DNA of 34,859 nucleotides from JANWYQ01 sp034432445. GTDB lineage: Bacteria > Chloroflexota > Anaerolineae > JAAEKA01. The position numbers and the translations under genes were made by a program. Location: contig DAOUBX010000254.1 of NCBI GenBank assembly GCA_034432445.1, positions 1 through 34,859 of the forward strand. Reading direction: 5' to 3'. The notes under the pieces were generated by a model. That model saw only the letters and a program-made list of their open reading frames with translations. It made no database searches and was not told the DNA's origin. Numbering within the stretch: the stretch's first letter is position 1; every line of letters begins with the position of its first letter. Positions 26,047 through 34,859 of the stretch are shown here, one piece after another.

Positions 26047-28017
26047 GTGACTCAAACCACAACAGACCTGCGCTACCTTGAACTGCTGGCCCGGCAATAC
26101 CCCAGCATCCAGGCCGCGTCCACCGAAATCATCAACCTGAGCGCGATCCTGCACCTGCCCAAAGGCACCGAGCACTTCCTGTCGGATATCCACGGCGAGC
26201 ACGAGCCCTTTCTGCACGTGCTGCGCAACGGGTCGGGCACGGTCTCGCGGCGCATCGAGGAGGTGTTCCAGAGCACCCTGCTGGAACAGGAACGCCGCGA
26301 GTTGGCCACGCTGATCTACTACCCGGAGCAGATGCTGACGCGCAAGCTGGCCCAGCTCGGCCCCGAGGCGGCCGAGGATTGGTACCGCGTCACGCTGTTC
26401 CGGCTGGTGCAGGTCTGTCGCGTCATGTCCTCGAAGTACACCCGCTCCAAGGTGCGCAAGGCGCTGCCGCCGGCCTTTGCCTACATCCTCGAGGAGCTGC
26501 TGCACGAGCAGGAGAGCATCGAGAACAAGCAGGAGTACTACCAGAGCATCATCAACACCATCATCAGCACGGGCCGGGCGCGCGCCTTCATCGCGGCCAT
26601 GGCCGAGCTGATCCAGCGGCTGGCCATCGACCACCTGCACATCATCGGCGACGTCTACGATCGTGGGCCGGGCGCGCACATCATCATGGACGCGCTGATG
26701 GCCTACCACTCGGTCGATTTCCAGTGGGGCAACCACGACATCGTCTGGATGGGCGCGGCGGCCGGCAGCCCGGCCTGCATCGCCAGCGTGATCCGCATCT
26801 GCCTGCGCTACGCCAACATGGAGACGCTGGAGGGGGGCTATGGCATCAGCCTGCTGCCGCTGGCCACGCTGGCCATGGAGGTCTACGGCGACGATCCCTG
26901 CCGCCAGTTCAAGGTCAAGGCTCCGCCCGGCGAGGAGTACACGCCGAACGAGCTGGCGCTGCTGGCCCGCATGCACAAGGCTATCTCGATCATCCAGTTC
27001 AAGCTGGAGGCCCAGATCATCCAGCGCCGGCCGGAGTTTCAGATGGCCGACCGCCTGCTGCTGGACAAGATCGACCGGGACGCGGGCACGGTGCTGGTAG
27101 ACGGCCAGCCCTACCCGCTGAACGATACCAGCTTCCCCACCGTGGACCCGGCCGACCCCTACGCGCTGAGCGAGGCCGAGCGCAGCGTGGTGCAGCGGCT
27201 GGTCTACGCCTTTCAGGACAACGAAAAGCTACAGCAGCACGTGCGCTTCCTCTACTCCGTGGGCAGCATGTACCGCATCTACAACGGCAACCTGCTCTAC
27301 CACGGCTGCATCCCCATGGAGCCGGACGGCGCGTTTGCGGCCTTCGAGATCGACGGCGAGAGCTACCGCGGTCGCGCCCTGCTGGACCGCATCGACCGGC
27401 TGGTGCGCCAGGCCTACTTCGCCGCCAATCCCGATCAGCGGCAGTACGGCCAGGACATGCTGTGGTACCTGTGGACCGGCGCGCAGTCGCCGCTGTTCGG
27501 CAAGCAGAAGATGGCCACCTTCGAGCGCTACTTCATCGACGACAAGGCCACCCACGAGGAGCGGCGCAACCCTTATTACGACTACCGCGACCGGCCAGAA
27601 ACCGTGCGCCGCATTCTGGAGGAGTTCGGCCTGGACCCCGACCGCGGTCACATCATCAACGGCCACGTGCCGGTCAAGGTGCGCCGGGGCGAGAACCCGG
27701 TCAAGGCCGGCGGCCGGCTGCTGGTGATCGACGGCGGCTTCGCCCGCGCCTACCAGGGAGTGACCGGCATCGCCGGCTACACGCTGATTTTCAACTCCTA
27801 CGGCCTGCTGCTGGCCGCCCACCAGCCCTTCGAGTCGGTGGAGAAGATGCTGGACGGTAACCGCGGTCCCTTCTCGCGCACCGAGATCCTGGAGACCAAC
27901 ACCCGCCGCATCCGCGTGCGCGATACCGATCTGGGCCGCGACATCCAACGTCAGATCGATGATCTGACCGCGCTGCTGGACGCCTATCGCAGCGGCCTGA
28001 TCAAGGAGCGAAGTTGA
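26047..28017 (+). CDS. fbp: Fructose-1,6-bisphosphatase, class III
   Basis: Removes the 1-phosphate of fructose-1,6-bisphosphate in gluconeogenesis. The 656-residue protein matches the long Firmicutes-type class III enzyme, with calcineurin-like metal motifs SDIHGEHEPF (about 46-55), GDVYDRG (201-207) and WGNHDIVW (about 227-234), and later NGHVPVKVRRGENPVKAGG. The start codon is GTG at 26047, 7 nt after the SdhD-like stop, with no clear ribosome-binding site, so it is probably coupled to the upstream genes. Placement after the glycerol genes fits a route from glycerol through DHAP to hexose phosphates. Confidence 0.93.
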   Translation: MTQTTTDLRYLELLARQYPSIQAASTEIINLSAILHLPKGTEHFLSDIHGEHEPFLHVLRNGSGTVSRRIEEVFQSTLLEQERRELATLIYYPEQMLTRKLAQLGPEAAEDWYRVTLFRLVQVCRVMSSKYTRSKVRKALPPAFAYILEELLHEQESIENKQEYYQSIINTIISTGRARAFIAAMAELIQRLAIDHLHIIGDVYDRGPGAHIIMDALMAYHSVDFQWGNHDIVWMGAAAGSPACIASVIRICLRYANMETLEGGYGISLLPLATLAMEVYGDDPCRQFKVKAPPGEEYTPNELALLARMHKAISIIQFKLEAQIIQRRPEFQMADRLLLDKIDRDAGTVLVDGQPYPLNDTSFPTVDPADPYALSEAERSVVQRLVYAFQDNEKLQQHVRFLYSVGSMYRIYNGNLLYHGCIPMEPDGAFAAFEIDGESYRGRALLDRIDRLVRQAYFAANPDQRQYGQDMLWYLWTGAQSPLFGKQKMATFERYFIDDKATHEERRNPYYDYRDRPETVRRILEEFGLDPDRGHIINGHVPVKVRRGENPVKAGGRLLVIDGGFARAYQGVTGIAGYTLIFNSYGLLLAAHQPFESVEKMLDGNRGPFSRTEILETNTRRIRVRDTDLGRDIQRQIDDLTALLDAYRSGLIKERS

Positions 28018-28027
28018 GACGAGGGCC

Positions 28028-28313
28028 ATGCCACGGAATGCGCAGCCACAGCAGGGCAGGTCGGAGATCATCCTGATCGGGCCCTCGAAAGCCGGCAAGA
28101 GCACGCTGGCTGTTTTGCTGGCGCAGCGGCTCAACCTGCCCCACCGCTCACTGGATGAGGAGCGGAACATGAGCAGTGCGTGTGATGCACCTTGCCCACT
28201 TTGTCAGGCATCCGTCCAACTACAAGTTGGCTAAATATGTGGTCTACACGGAAGGCAAAACACCCCAGGAAACAGCAGAAGAAATCCTCGCCGTGGTTGG
28301 CTTGAGGCGGTAG
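28028..28313 (+). pseudogene. Broken P-loop kinase (shikimate-kinase-like family)
   Basis: The N-terminal piece (28028 to about 28168) has a Walker A motif, IILIGPSKAGKSTLAVLLAQRL, then LPHRSLDEER. The C-terminal piece, in a different frame (about 28185-28313), reads FVRHPSNYKLAKYVVYTEG and KTPQETAEEIL, ending at TAG. Both pieces look like the two ends of one small nucleotide-binding kinase, with a frameshift and a loss of perhaps 100 or more residues between them. The first piece alone could be translated as 68 residues but would be non-functional. The family assignment is tentative; decay is clear. Confidence 0.65.
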
Positions 28314-28317
28314 TCCG

Positions 28318-28920
28318 ATGGCACATGCTGCCTTTGAGCCGCTCGATGCCTGGGAGGCCCGTTGGGCGCCGTACAGCGAAGCGGACTACGCCGCCGTGCT
28401 GGCGGCGATCCGGCCCGACGACGTAGTGCTGGACATCGGCGCGGGCGATCTGCGCTTGGCCCGGCGCATGGCGCAGATTGCGCAGCAGGTCATCGCCTGG
28501 GAAGTGCAGCCGGAGCTGTTGGCAGCGGCGGAAGACGTGAAGCGTGAAACGTGGAGCGAGCCCCCGCCCAACCTGACCGTCGTCTGTACCGACGCGCGCA
28601 GCGAGCCTGTTCCGCCGGGCGTGACCGTGGCCGTGCTGCTGATGCGCCATTGCACGCACTATGCGCTGTACGTCGAGAAATTGCGGGCGGCCGGCTGCCA
28701 GCGGCTGATCACCAACGCGCGCTGGGGCATGGGCGTCGAGGTGATCGACCTGGCCCCGGCCGCGCCCTTTGCCAGCGTTGAAACCGGCTGGTACGCCTGC
28801 CGCCGCTGCGGCGCCACCGGCTGGGTCGGCGACAGCCCGGACGCGGTGAACGAGATGACCGTTGAGCGCGTCATCGACGTCGAAGGTTGCCCGGCGTGTT
28901 CGGTGAACGGTAAGCGGTGA
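28318..28920 (+). CDS. Small SAM-dependent methyltransferase-like protein with a zinc-ribbon-like end
   Basis: A 200-residue protein. The segment VVLDIGAGDLRLARRMAQIA (about 41-60) is a class I SAM-binding motif, and IAWEVQPELL follows as the second strand with its acidic residue. The C-terminal part has CRRCGATGW and GCPAC, two cysteine pairs that could bind zinc. Target unknown. Residues about 73-80 are encoded by an ACGTGAAGCGTGAAACGTG repeat (28535-28558) that occurs again outside genes at 29562-29618. The gene's last codons (VNGKR and the stop) lie inside the GTGAACG repeat array, so the natural C-terminus may have been replaced. Confidence 0.65.
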   Translation: MAHAAFEPLDAWEARWAPYSEADYAAVLAAIRPDDVVLDIGAGDLRLARRMAQIAQQVIAWEVQPELLAAAEDVKRETWSEPPPNLTVVCTDARSEPVPPGVTVAVLLMRHCTHYALYVEKLRAAGCQRLITNARWGMGVEVIDLAPAAPFASVETGWYACRRCGATGWVGDSPDAVNEMTVERVIDVEGCPACSVNGKR

Positions 28921-29023
28921 ACGGTAAACGGTAAACGGTGAACGGTAAGCGGTAAACGGTGGGTGACACCAACTGTTCACCGATCACCGATCACCGATCA
29001 CCGGTCACCGGTCACCGATCACC
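28903..29023. repeat. Heptamer repeat array with inverted second arm
   Basis: Left arm: consecutive 7-nt units GTGAACG, GTAAGCG, GTGAACG, GTAAACG, GTAAACG, GTGAACG, GTAAGCG, GTAAACG. Right arm: TTCACCG then ATCACCG and GTCACCG units, six in all plus a partial. The arms can pair (GGTGA with TCACC), forming a long imperfect hairpin. It covers the stop codon of the methyltransferase-like gene and most of the spacer to the DJ-1 gene. Confidence 0.88.
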
Positions 29024-29038
29024 AAGAAAGGACTTGAC

Positions 29039-29563
29039 ATGAAGTTGCAAGATAAACACATCGCCTTCCTCGCCGGCCCCGGCTTCGAGGACCTGGAGTT
29101 CTGGGCCGTGTACATGCGTCTGGTCGAGGAGGGCGCGCGCGTGACGGTGGTCGGCATCAAGGCAGGCGAGGTTTACCCCAGCAAGAGCGGCGGGTTGACG
29201 GCCAAGGCCGACGTGGCCGCGGCCGACGTCACACCCGACCAGTTCGACGCCATCGTTGTCCCCGGCGGCTGGGCACCCGACAAGATCCGCCGCTACGAGG
29301 CTGTCACGTCGCTGGTGCGAGGCATCCACGACCAGGGCAAGATCGTCGGCATGATCTGCCATGCCGGGCTGGTGGGCATCTCGGCCAAGATCGTCGCCGG
29401 CCGCCGCGCCACCGGCTCCCTGGGCATCAAAGACGACCTGGTCAACGCCGGCGCGATCTGGGTCGACGAGCCGGCCTTGCGCGACGGCAACCAGGTTTGG
29501 GGCCGCGTCGTGGAGGATATTCCGGCGTTCAATCGCGAGCTGGTGAAGGCGTTAGCGGAATGA
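29039..29563 (+). CDS. DJ-1/PfpI family protein
   Basis: A 174-residue single-domain protein with the family's nucleophile elbow MICHAGLVG (C107, H108), the conserved acidic E17 in GPGFEDLE, and VVPGGWAPD. Members act as deglycases, glyoxalase III-like enzymes or proteases; sequence alone cannot decide. In this setting, close to dihydroxyacetone phosphate metabolism, protection against methylglyoxal is a reasonable guess only. AAAGGA lies upstream of the ATG. The stop codon TGA falls at the first bases of the next repeat element. Confidence 0.88.
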   Translation: MKLQDKHIAFLAGPGFEDLEFWAVYMRLVEEGARVTVVGIKAGEVYPSKSGGLTAKADVAAADVTPDQFDAIVVPGGWAPDKIRRYEAVTSLVRGIHDQGKIVGMICHAGLVGISAKIVAGRRATGSLGIKDDLVNAGAIWVDEPALRDGNQVWGRVVEDIPAFNRELVKALAE

Positions 29564-29618
29564 AACGTGAAACGTGAAGCGTGTAGACTCGCGATCACGC
29601 TTCACGTTTCACGCTTCA
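29562..29618. repeat. GTGAAAC/GTGAAGC heptamer inverted repeat
   Basis: GAAACGTGAAACGTGAAGCG on the left and CGCTTCACGTTTCACGCTTC on the right, about a 12-nt loop. The units are again 7 nt. It begins in the stop codon of the DJ-1 gene; a single-arm copy lies inside the methyltransferase-like gene at 28535-28558. Confidence 0.85.
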
Positions 29619-29652
29619 GTCAGCACGCCCCAACATAGAAAGCGAACATCAC

Positions 29653-32178
<2,526 letters not shown>

Positions 32179-32205
32179 TCCGTTCCACACATAAGGAGTT
32201 ATGTC

Positions 32206-32835
32206 ATGCTCGAAGAGATCTACGAATGCGTCATTGACGGTGATGCGCCGGGCGTCGTCGAAGGTGTCCAGGCAGCGCTGGCTGCCGGCATTGCGCCTGC
32301 CAGCATCCTCAACGACGCCATGATCGCCGCCATGGCTGAGGTCGGTCGCATGTTCGAGACCCAGGAGTGCTTCGTGCCGGAGATGCTGATTGCGGCGCGC
32401 GCCATGAAACAGGGTATGGCCGTGCTCAAACCGCACCTGGTAGCCGCCGATATCCAACCGGTGGGCAAGGTCGTGCTGGGCACAGTGCGCGGCGACCTGC
32501 ACGACATCGGCAAGAGCCTGGTGGGCATGATGCTGGAGGGCGCCGGCTTCGAGGTCATCGATCTGGGCGTGGACGCGGCGCCGGAGAAGTTTGTGGATGC
32601 TGTGCGCCAGTATCAGCCGGCCGTCGTGGGCATGAGCGCCCTGCTGACCACGACCATGGGGCAGATGCGAGCCACCATCCAGGCCATGGAGGCGGCCGGC
32701 GTGCGCCAGAACGTCGTGGTCATGGTGGGCGGTGCGCCCGTCACTTCGGCCTTTGCCGAGGAAATCCACGCCGATCTCTACGCGCCCGACGCCTCTGCAG
32801 CGGCGCGCCTGGCCAAGGCCGCTTTGAACTTGTAG
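32206..32835 (+). CDS. Corrinoid (cobalamin-binding) protein of the MtaC/MtbC/MetH type
   Basis: A 209-residue methyl-carrier protein: a helical cap (1 to about 80, with FETQECFVPEMLIAARAM) and a Rossmann-like B12-binding domain with GTVRGDLHDIGKSLV, where His99 in the D-x-H-x-x-G motif is the lower cobalt ligand, plus MSALLTTTM and VVMVGGAPVTSAFA. AAGGAG precedes the ATG. Such proteins work with a substrate:corrinoid methyltransferase and a second methyltransferase; neither is encoded in this window, so its substrate (methanol, methylamine, methoxyl compound) is unknown. Confidence 0.9.
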   Translation: MLEEIYECVIDGDAPGVVEGVQAALAAGIAPASILNDAMIAAMAEVGRMFETQECFVPEMLIAARAMKQGMAVLKPHLVAADIQPVGKVVLGTVRGDLHDIGKSLVGMMLEGAGFEVIDLGVDAAPEKFVDAVRQYQPAVVGMSALLTTTMGQMRATIQAMEAAGVRQNVVVMVGGAPVTSAFAEEIHADLYAPDASAAARLAKAALNL

Positions 32836-32842
32836 GTGCCCC

Positions 32843-33262
32843 ATGTCGATTTCGGACCTGTCTCCGGTACGCACCCAGGAGGTCGCCCTGCGCAACGCCT
32901 ACGCAGCTAACGACCCGGAGCGCTGTGCCGCGCACCACCTCAACCTGGCCAACCAGCTCGAATATGCCGGCGCCGAGCCTTCGACCTACCTCGCACATCG
33001 CCTGGCCGGCGGCATCCTGCGCTTTCAGAGCGGCTCGGAGCAGTACACCGATGCCCTGGGCGACTTGGCCCTGAGCTTCGTGCGCTTTGCCCCCCGCAAA
33101 CCACCCCTGCCCGACACCTTCGACGAGCTCTGTCAGATCGTGGAGCTCGTCGAAGGCGTCCGACTGCGCGCGATGGTCGAGCAACTGGGCGCCGGCGGTG
33201 GCGCGGACGGAGACGAGGCCCTGCACGCAGTCGCGGGCATGGCGCGGTATATGGCGGGATAG
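32843..33262 (+). CDS. Helical hypothetical protein, TPR-like
   Basis: A 139-residue protein I cannot assign. It is rich in Ala, Leu and Glu and predicted to be all-helical; the part RNAYAANDPERCAAHHLNLANQLEYAG resembles a tetratricopeptide helix pair, followed by YLAHRLAGGILRFQSG. It starts 7 nt after the corrinoid protein stop and is probably in the same transcript, though a functional link is not evident. Its stop lies just before a purine-rich repeat tract. Confidence 0.6.
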   Translation: MSISDLSPVRTQEVALRNAYAANDPERCAAHHLNLANQLEYAGAEPSTYLAHRLAGGILRFQSGSEQYTDALGDLALSFVRFAPRKPPLPDTFDELCQIVELVEGVRLRAMVEQLGAGGGADGDEALHAVAGMARYMAG

Positions 33263-33263
33263 G

Positions 33264-33375
33264 GAGGAATAAGGAGGGAAAGGAAGGAAAGGAGGGAAAG
33301 GGGGAGAGGAAGGAAAGGAAGGAAGAGACAAAGACACGGCAAGCTGAGGGGCTGCGATGTCCTTCCCTCTCTTTG
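33264..33375. repeat. GGAAAGG purine-rich repeat with short inverted arm
   Basis: About 70 nt of GGAAAGG/AAGGAAG/GAGGGAAAG units on the plus strand, then a non-repetitive centre (about 33330-33358) and a short CCTTCCCTCTCTTT arm. The complement of the same unit type occurs inside the NlpC/P60 gene at 9383-9425. The next bases (33378-33425) hold CCTACTTG/TTGCTTGC sequence like that at 20677-20763. Confidence 0.75.
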
Positions 33376-33404
33376 CCTACTTGTCCACGTGTTTGCTTGC
33401 TGAC

Positions 33405-33944
33405 CTACTTGCTTGCCCGATAGACAAACGCCCCCGGGAAGTCCTCAGCCACGGCCTTGCGCTTACCGCTCCACGCAGCGATGTCGATGCGATAGACCGT
33501 GGTGCGGGCGAGCTCGTCGTCAGTTATCGGGCGGTAGTCCACGCCTGGACGCAGATGGGGGAAGTATTTGTCCAGCAGCAGTTGCAAACCATGGCTGGCC
33601 TCGGCGGGATCGTCGACCACGCGGCCGCGGCCGAAAACAGTGACGCCGCCGTATTCCACGCTGAACTCCAGCGCCGTGTCGGCGGGCAGCAGCCGGCCCA
33701 TTTCGAAGACGTGGAAGCAGACGCGGTCGTCGGCTTCGATGTTGGCGCGTGTGCGGCCGGTGCGCGCCGTGTGCAGGTAGATGGCGTGCGCAGCCGCGTC
33801 GTAGACGAACAGGTTGCTGTTGATGAAGGGCTGGCCGTCGTTGACCGTGGCCAGCACGCCGACCGGCGCGGCCTGCAAGAAGGCCATGATCCAGGCCTCG
33901 TCGTCAACGGCGCGGTCCTGGCGGCGGATATGTGTTAGGGTCAT
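33405..33944 (-). CDS. Pyridoxamine 5'-phosphate oxidase-like flavin-binding protein (NimA type)
   Basis: A 179-residue split-barrel protein. GVLATVNDGQPFINSNLFVYD near the N-terminus, IYLHTARTGRTRANIEADDRVCFHVFE in the middle and VYRIDIAAWSGKRK near the end match the small FMN-binding PNPOx/nitroreductase-like proteins seen as NimA-type. True vitamin B6 oxidase is unlikely from length. It starts 10 nt after the stop of the ABA4-like gene and is probably co-transcribed with it. No clear ribosome-binding site. The last residues and the stop codon are encoded by repeat sequence (CTACTTGCTTGC on the plus strand). Confidence 0.82.
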   Translation of the reverse strand: MTLTHIRRQDRAVDDEAWIMAFLQAAPVGVLATVNDGQPFINSNLFVYDAAAHAIYLHTARTGRTRANIEADDRVCFHVFEMGRLLPADTALEFSVEYGGVTVFGRGRVVDDPAEASHGLQLLLDKYFPHLRPGVDYRPITDDELARTTVYRIDIAAWSGKRKAVAEDFPGAFVYRASK

Positions 33945-33953
33945 AAGACTGGA

Positions 33954-34418
33954 TCAGCCTCCAGAGACTGGGCCAGTCTCAGAGACTGGCCCACTCTGCA
34001 TCGCGCGCCAAATCAAGAACAACAACAAGCCGAACGGCCCGGCCATGAGCGTGAACAGCAGCGAGGGAATGCGCACCCCAGCAGGTGCGTTCAGCCGCAA
34101 CGACTCGCGGTAGATCCAGGCGCCGGCGAACAGGTCGAGCGCCAGCATGTGCGACCAAGCGGCCAGCGCACCCTCCTTGGTGCTTAACCCCTTGCGAATG
34201 CCTTCCAACGAGGTGAAGTCGGTCGGCGACACGGCGGATTGACCGCGACGGCCGCCGACCATGGCCAGACCCAGCGCTGCAACGTAATGCAGGGCAGCCA
34301 AGCCGAAGACCACGCCGGAACGGCTCGCCTTTTGCGTGATTCCCGCGCGCGGGGCAAACATCATTGCCAACCACAGGGGCATGGGAAAGACGTTGATGTA
34401 CTGGAAGAACTTGTCCAT
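33954..34418 (-). CDS. ABA4-like membrane protein (DUF4281)
   Basis: A 154-residue membrane protein with about four helices. Features of the ABA4-like family are visible: FPMPLWLAMMFAP in the first helix, then WSHMLALDLFAGAWIY and RIPSLLFTLMAGPFGLLLFLIW. Plant ABA4 takes part in neoxanthin synthesis; the bacterial members have no settled role. The ATG at 34418 has GAGGAG 8 nt upstream and fits the family start; the longer frame to 34526 overlaps the promoter. The C-terminal GPVSETGPVSGG is encoded by a palindrome (33969-33993) and looks like a repeat-derived extension. Confidence 0.82.
   Translation of the reverse strand: MDKFFQYINVFPMPLWLAMMFAPRAGITQKASRSGVVFGLAALHYVAALGLAMVGGRRGQSAVSPTDFTSLEGIRKGLSTKEGALAAWSHMLALDLFAGAWIYRESLRLNAPAGVRIPSLLFTLMAGPFGLLLFLIWRAMQSGPVSETGPVSGG
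33969..33993. repeat. Near-perfect palindrome at the 3' end of the ABA4-like gene
   Basis: TGGGCCAGTCTC, one base, then GAGACTGGCCCA. It lies in coding sequence and gives the repeated GPVSETGPVS ending. An additional partial unit (CCAGAGACTGG) precedes it. Confidence 0.8.
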
Positions 34419-34516
34419 AAGTAACTCCTCTGCCGTGGGCCGGGTCATACAACGCATGGAGCACTGCAAATTGGCAACAAGCGAGTGAAGGCCGATGGCG
34501 CCGCACAAGCAACGCC

Positions 34517-34545
34517 AGTCTAGCACGAAGACCTGTTCCGGTCAA
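34517..34545 (-). promoter_or_regulatory. Promoter of the ABA4-like/PNPOx-like gene pair
   Basis: On the minus strand, TTGACC and TAGACT with a 17-nt spacer, about 95 nt before the ATG at 34418. Confidence 0.6.
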
Positions 34546-34588
34546 ACCACGTCCTGCGGAACAACCTTGCACACTCGCCAAATCCGCT

Positions 34589-34617
34589 TTGACATCGCCC
34601 GCCATCGGTGTTAGACT
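34589..34617 (+). promoter_or_regulatory. Rightward consensus promoter at the window end
   Basis: Perfect TTGACA (34589-34594), 17-nt spacer, TAGACT (34612-34617). It points away from the ABA4-like gene and transcribes the region that holds a hairpin and the dispersed motif. Confidence 0.6.
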
Positions 34618-34770
34618 GCCTCCAACCTGTCGTCGGGCCAACTCGTCAATTTCAGTTGTTCACGATTCTCTGTGTTTAATGCGCACTTTTGAAGATCGAC
34701 AAATCAGTCCGACACTTCCGTTGAGATGAGGCCGCTGTGTCAGCGGCAGCCGCCCCGGTTATGATGAAAG

Positions 34771-34799
34771 GCAACTATTCAGCCCTAGGTGCCGGGCAC
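34771..34799 (-). repeat. Dispersed intergenic motif, copy 3
   Basis: Read on the minus strand: GTGCCCGGCACCTAGGGCTG followed by AATAGTTGC, clearly related to the copies at 63-90 and 18323-18350. It lies upstream of the leftward ABA4-like gene. Confidence 0.6.
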
Positions 34800-34859
34800 T
34801 TAAGGCTGCGCTGGCCAGGGCGTCTGCAGAGCCGGCTCAAGCTGTAAACCGGTCGCAAG

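Larger units (their letters stand above)
34419..34859. other. Right-end intergenic region
   Basis: 441 nt with no supported gene. It contains a leftward promoter for the ABA4-like gene (34517-34545), a rightward consensus promoter (34589-34617), a perfect hairpin GCCGCTG-TGT-CAGCGGC (34731-34747) and copy 3 of the dispersed motif (34771-34799). The rightward transcript has no recognisable reading frame before the window ends. Confidence 0.55.

Noticed and set aside
26379..27860. 493-codon frame inside the fructose bisphosphatase gene
   Set aside because: Out-of-frame shadow rich in Ala, Gly, Arg and Pro; the bisphosphatase frame carries all metal-binding motifs.
28903..29023. CRISPR array or iteron-type replication origin
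   Set aside because: The units are only 7 nt, contiguous, without spacers, and the second half is inverted; no replication gene is near.

Overview
The window is GC-rich bacterial chromosome, densely coding, with no rRNA, tRNA, CRISPR array or transposase that I can see. The gene families and style point to the Chloroflexota (Anaerolineae/Caldilineae-like). Both lipoprotein binding proteins carry a long VEK/VVKE-rich linker after the lipobox. The fructose bisphosphatase is the class III type, and the spacers are packed with short tandem (often 7-bp) repeats and palindromes. The lineage is an inference from these features, not from a marker gene.

Left part (about 1-16.9 kb): two complete dipeptide/oligopeptide ABC importer operons, both on the minus strand. 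The first reads A-B-C-D-F (7167 down to 405), the second D-F-A-B-C (16743 down to 10390). Between them, on the plus strand, lie a dipeptide epimerase of the L-Ala-D/L-Glu type and an SH3b-NlpC/P60 peptidase, with a toxin-antitoxin remnant (truncated BrnT plus a small antitoxin-like gene) wedged in. Together this looks like a peptide or murein-peptide scavenging locus. The binding protein of the first operon has its two halves in swapped order: it appears to be a circularly permuted SBP_bac_5 protein.

Middle (17.1-28.0 kb): a mannose-1-phosphate guanylyltransferase on the minus strand, then a long plus-strand glycerol island: glycerol facilitator, DhaK, DhaL, glycerol kinase, a GlpA-like FAD dehydrogenase, an SdhB-type iron-sulfur subunit, two SdhC/SdhD-like membrane subunits and class III fructose-1,6-bisphosphatase. 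The flavoprotein is GlpA-like while its three partners are succinate-dehydrogenase-like, with no GlpB or GlpC. This suggests a hybrid membrane glycerol-3-phosphate:quinone oxidoreductase. The island would take glycerol to DHAP and on toward gluconeogenesis.

Right part (28.0-34.9 kb): a broken P-loop kinase, a small SAM-methyltransferase-like gene, a DJ-1/PfpI protein, a DhaM-HPr-EI fusion that would feed phosphate from PEP to the DhaK/DhaL pair 8 kb upstream, an orphan corrinoid protein, a helical hypothetical protein, and on the minus strand a pyridoxamine-phosphate-oxidase-like protein and an ABA4-like (DUF4281) membrane protein. The right end holds divergent promoter-like sequences.

Spacers hold many hairpins and repeat families. 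Several have entered coding sequence, either internally (NlpC/P60 gene, methyltransferase, DhaM-HPr linker) or as new 3' ends of genes. Promoters listed are consensus matches read by eye, and all functional calls are from motif recognition without database searches.
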